A DNA stretch of 64,000 nucleotides, taken from NCBI RefSeq assembly GCF_014692505.1, contig NZ_JACNYK010000004.1:124001-188000 (forward strand), in the 5' to 3' direction. The number at the start of each line of letters is the position of its first letter. Position 1 is the stretch's first letter. This stretch comes from Sphingobacterium arenae. Lineage in GTDB: Bacteria; Bacteroidota; Bacteroidia; Sphingobacteriales; Sphingobacteriaceae. Below, in pieces: positions 63,812-64,000 of this stretch. The notes under the pieces are model-generated. The model was given only the letters and a program-made list of their open reading frames with translations, was not told the DNA's origin and searched no databases. The position numbers and the translations under genes are program-made.

Positions 63812-64000
63812 ATGATGAAGTCAGTTACTCCCCTATTACGTCTTTTTTCTACTTGGTTATTGTTAATATTCGCGATTTCTGTGTCCATAGGTTCACTCTC
63901 CGCTATGTTCCTCTACGCCTTAGATAAAGTTACCCTGCTTCGGGAAGCACATCTTAGGATTATTTACATATTACCTTTTGCAGGAATGTTTATCGTCTGG
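63812..64000 (+). CDS. ClC-type channel/antiporter, probable fluoride exporter (5' part only)
   Basis: The first 63 residues run to the window end: MMKSVTPLLRLFSTWLLLIF continues into a first helix with IGSLSAMFLYALDKVTLLREAHLRIIYILP, the standard helix A-B start of Bacteroidota voltage-gated chloride channel family proteins. Preceded by a fluoride riboswitch, it is most likely a CLC-F fluoride/proton antiporter. The selectivity-filter residues lie beyond the window, so that assignment rests on the riboswitch. ATGs at 63812 and 63815 are both possible. Confidence 0.82.
   Translation, partial: MMKSVTPLLRLFSTWLLLIFAISVSIGSLSAMFLYALDKVTLLREAHLRIIYILPFAGMFIVW

Overview
The window comes from a chromosome of a Bacteroidota bacterium, most likely of the family Sphingobacteriaceae (Sphingobacterium/Olivibacter/Pedobacter relatives). 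Supporting signs are a SusC/SusD pair driven by an ECF sigma factor and FecR-type anti-sigma factor, a replicative DnaE carrying its own proofreading domain, a monomeric isocitrate dehydrogenase, several Bacteroidota-only DUF families, weak Shine-Dalgarno sequences, and repeated matches to the Bacteroidota promoter (TTG, about 20 bases, TAnnTTTG). No insertion sequence, prophage, CRISPR array or rRNA was seen; the region looks like stable chromosome.

Layout. 1-12.2 kb, minus strand: a nutrient-uptake locus read as sigma factor, FecR, SusC, SusD, two surface lipoproteins with related C-terminal domains, a 44-residue membrane peptide, an FAD oxidoreductase and a glycerophosphodiesterase cut by the window edge; it contains no glycosidase. 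12.4-17.8 kb: the complete mutagenic repair operon imuA-imuB-dnaE2, with a perfect inverted repeat in the spacer of its promoter. 17.9-25.4 kb: dicarboxylate symporter, ferredoxin, divergent LuxC-type acyl-CoA reductase, FtsE-like ATPase, grpE-dnaJ, and a nucleotidyltransferase/phosphoesterase pair. 25.6-31.5 kb: outer-membrane barrel protein, isocitrate dehydrogenase, NatAB-like ABC exporter. 31.7-38.9 kb: tRNA-His, fructan/sucrose genes (GH32 and fructokinase), htpG, an SMP-30 lipoprotein, DUF4256 and thioredoxin. 38.9-47.6 kb: dnaE, DUF4230, a zinc-ribbon protein divergent from a second SSB with a three-palindrome array between them, alkaline phosphatase, tRNA-Ala. 47.7-55.0 kb: DUF2200, MFS exporter, DUF3810, nucleoid protein, histone-deacetylase-like enzyme, YceH, two tandem 29-residue peptides, AGCS symporter. 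55.2-63.7 kb: CDF metal exporter, then a complete non-phosphorylative L-fucose pathway with its own permease and a divergent AraC regulator. The window ends in a ClC-type channel gene preceded by a fluoride riboswitch.

Regulation visible in the sequence: a fluoride riboswitch with a well-placed promoter; an operator filling the imu promoter spacer; similar sigma-54-like elements (TGGnA, six bases, TTGA) upstream of grpE, htpG and an outer-membrane protein gene; an 80-base promoter-containing repeat upstream of both a tRNA gene and an ABC exporter; and 10-base-phased palindromic half-sites between a zinc-ribbon gene and ssb. All assignments rest on reading sequence and recalled family motifs; no database search was run.
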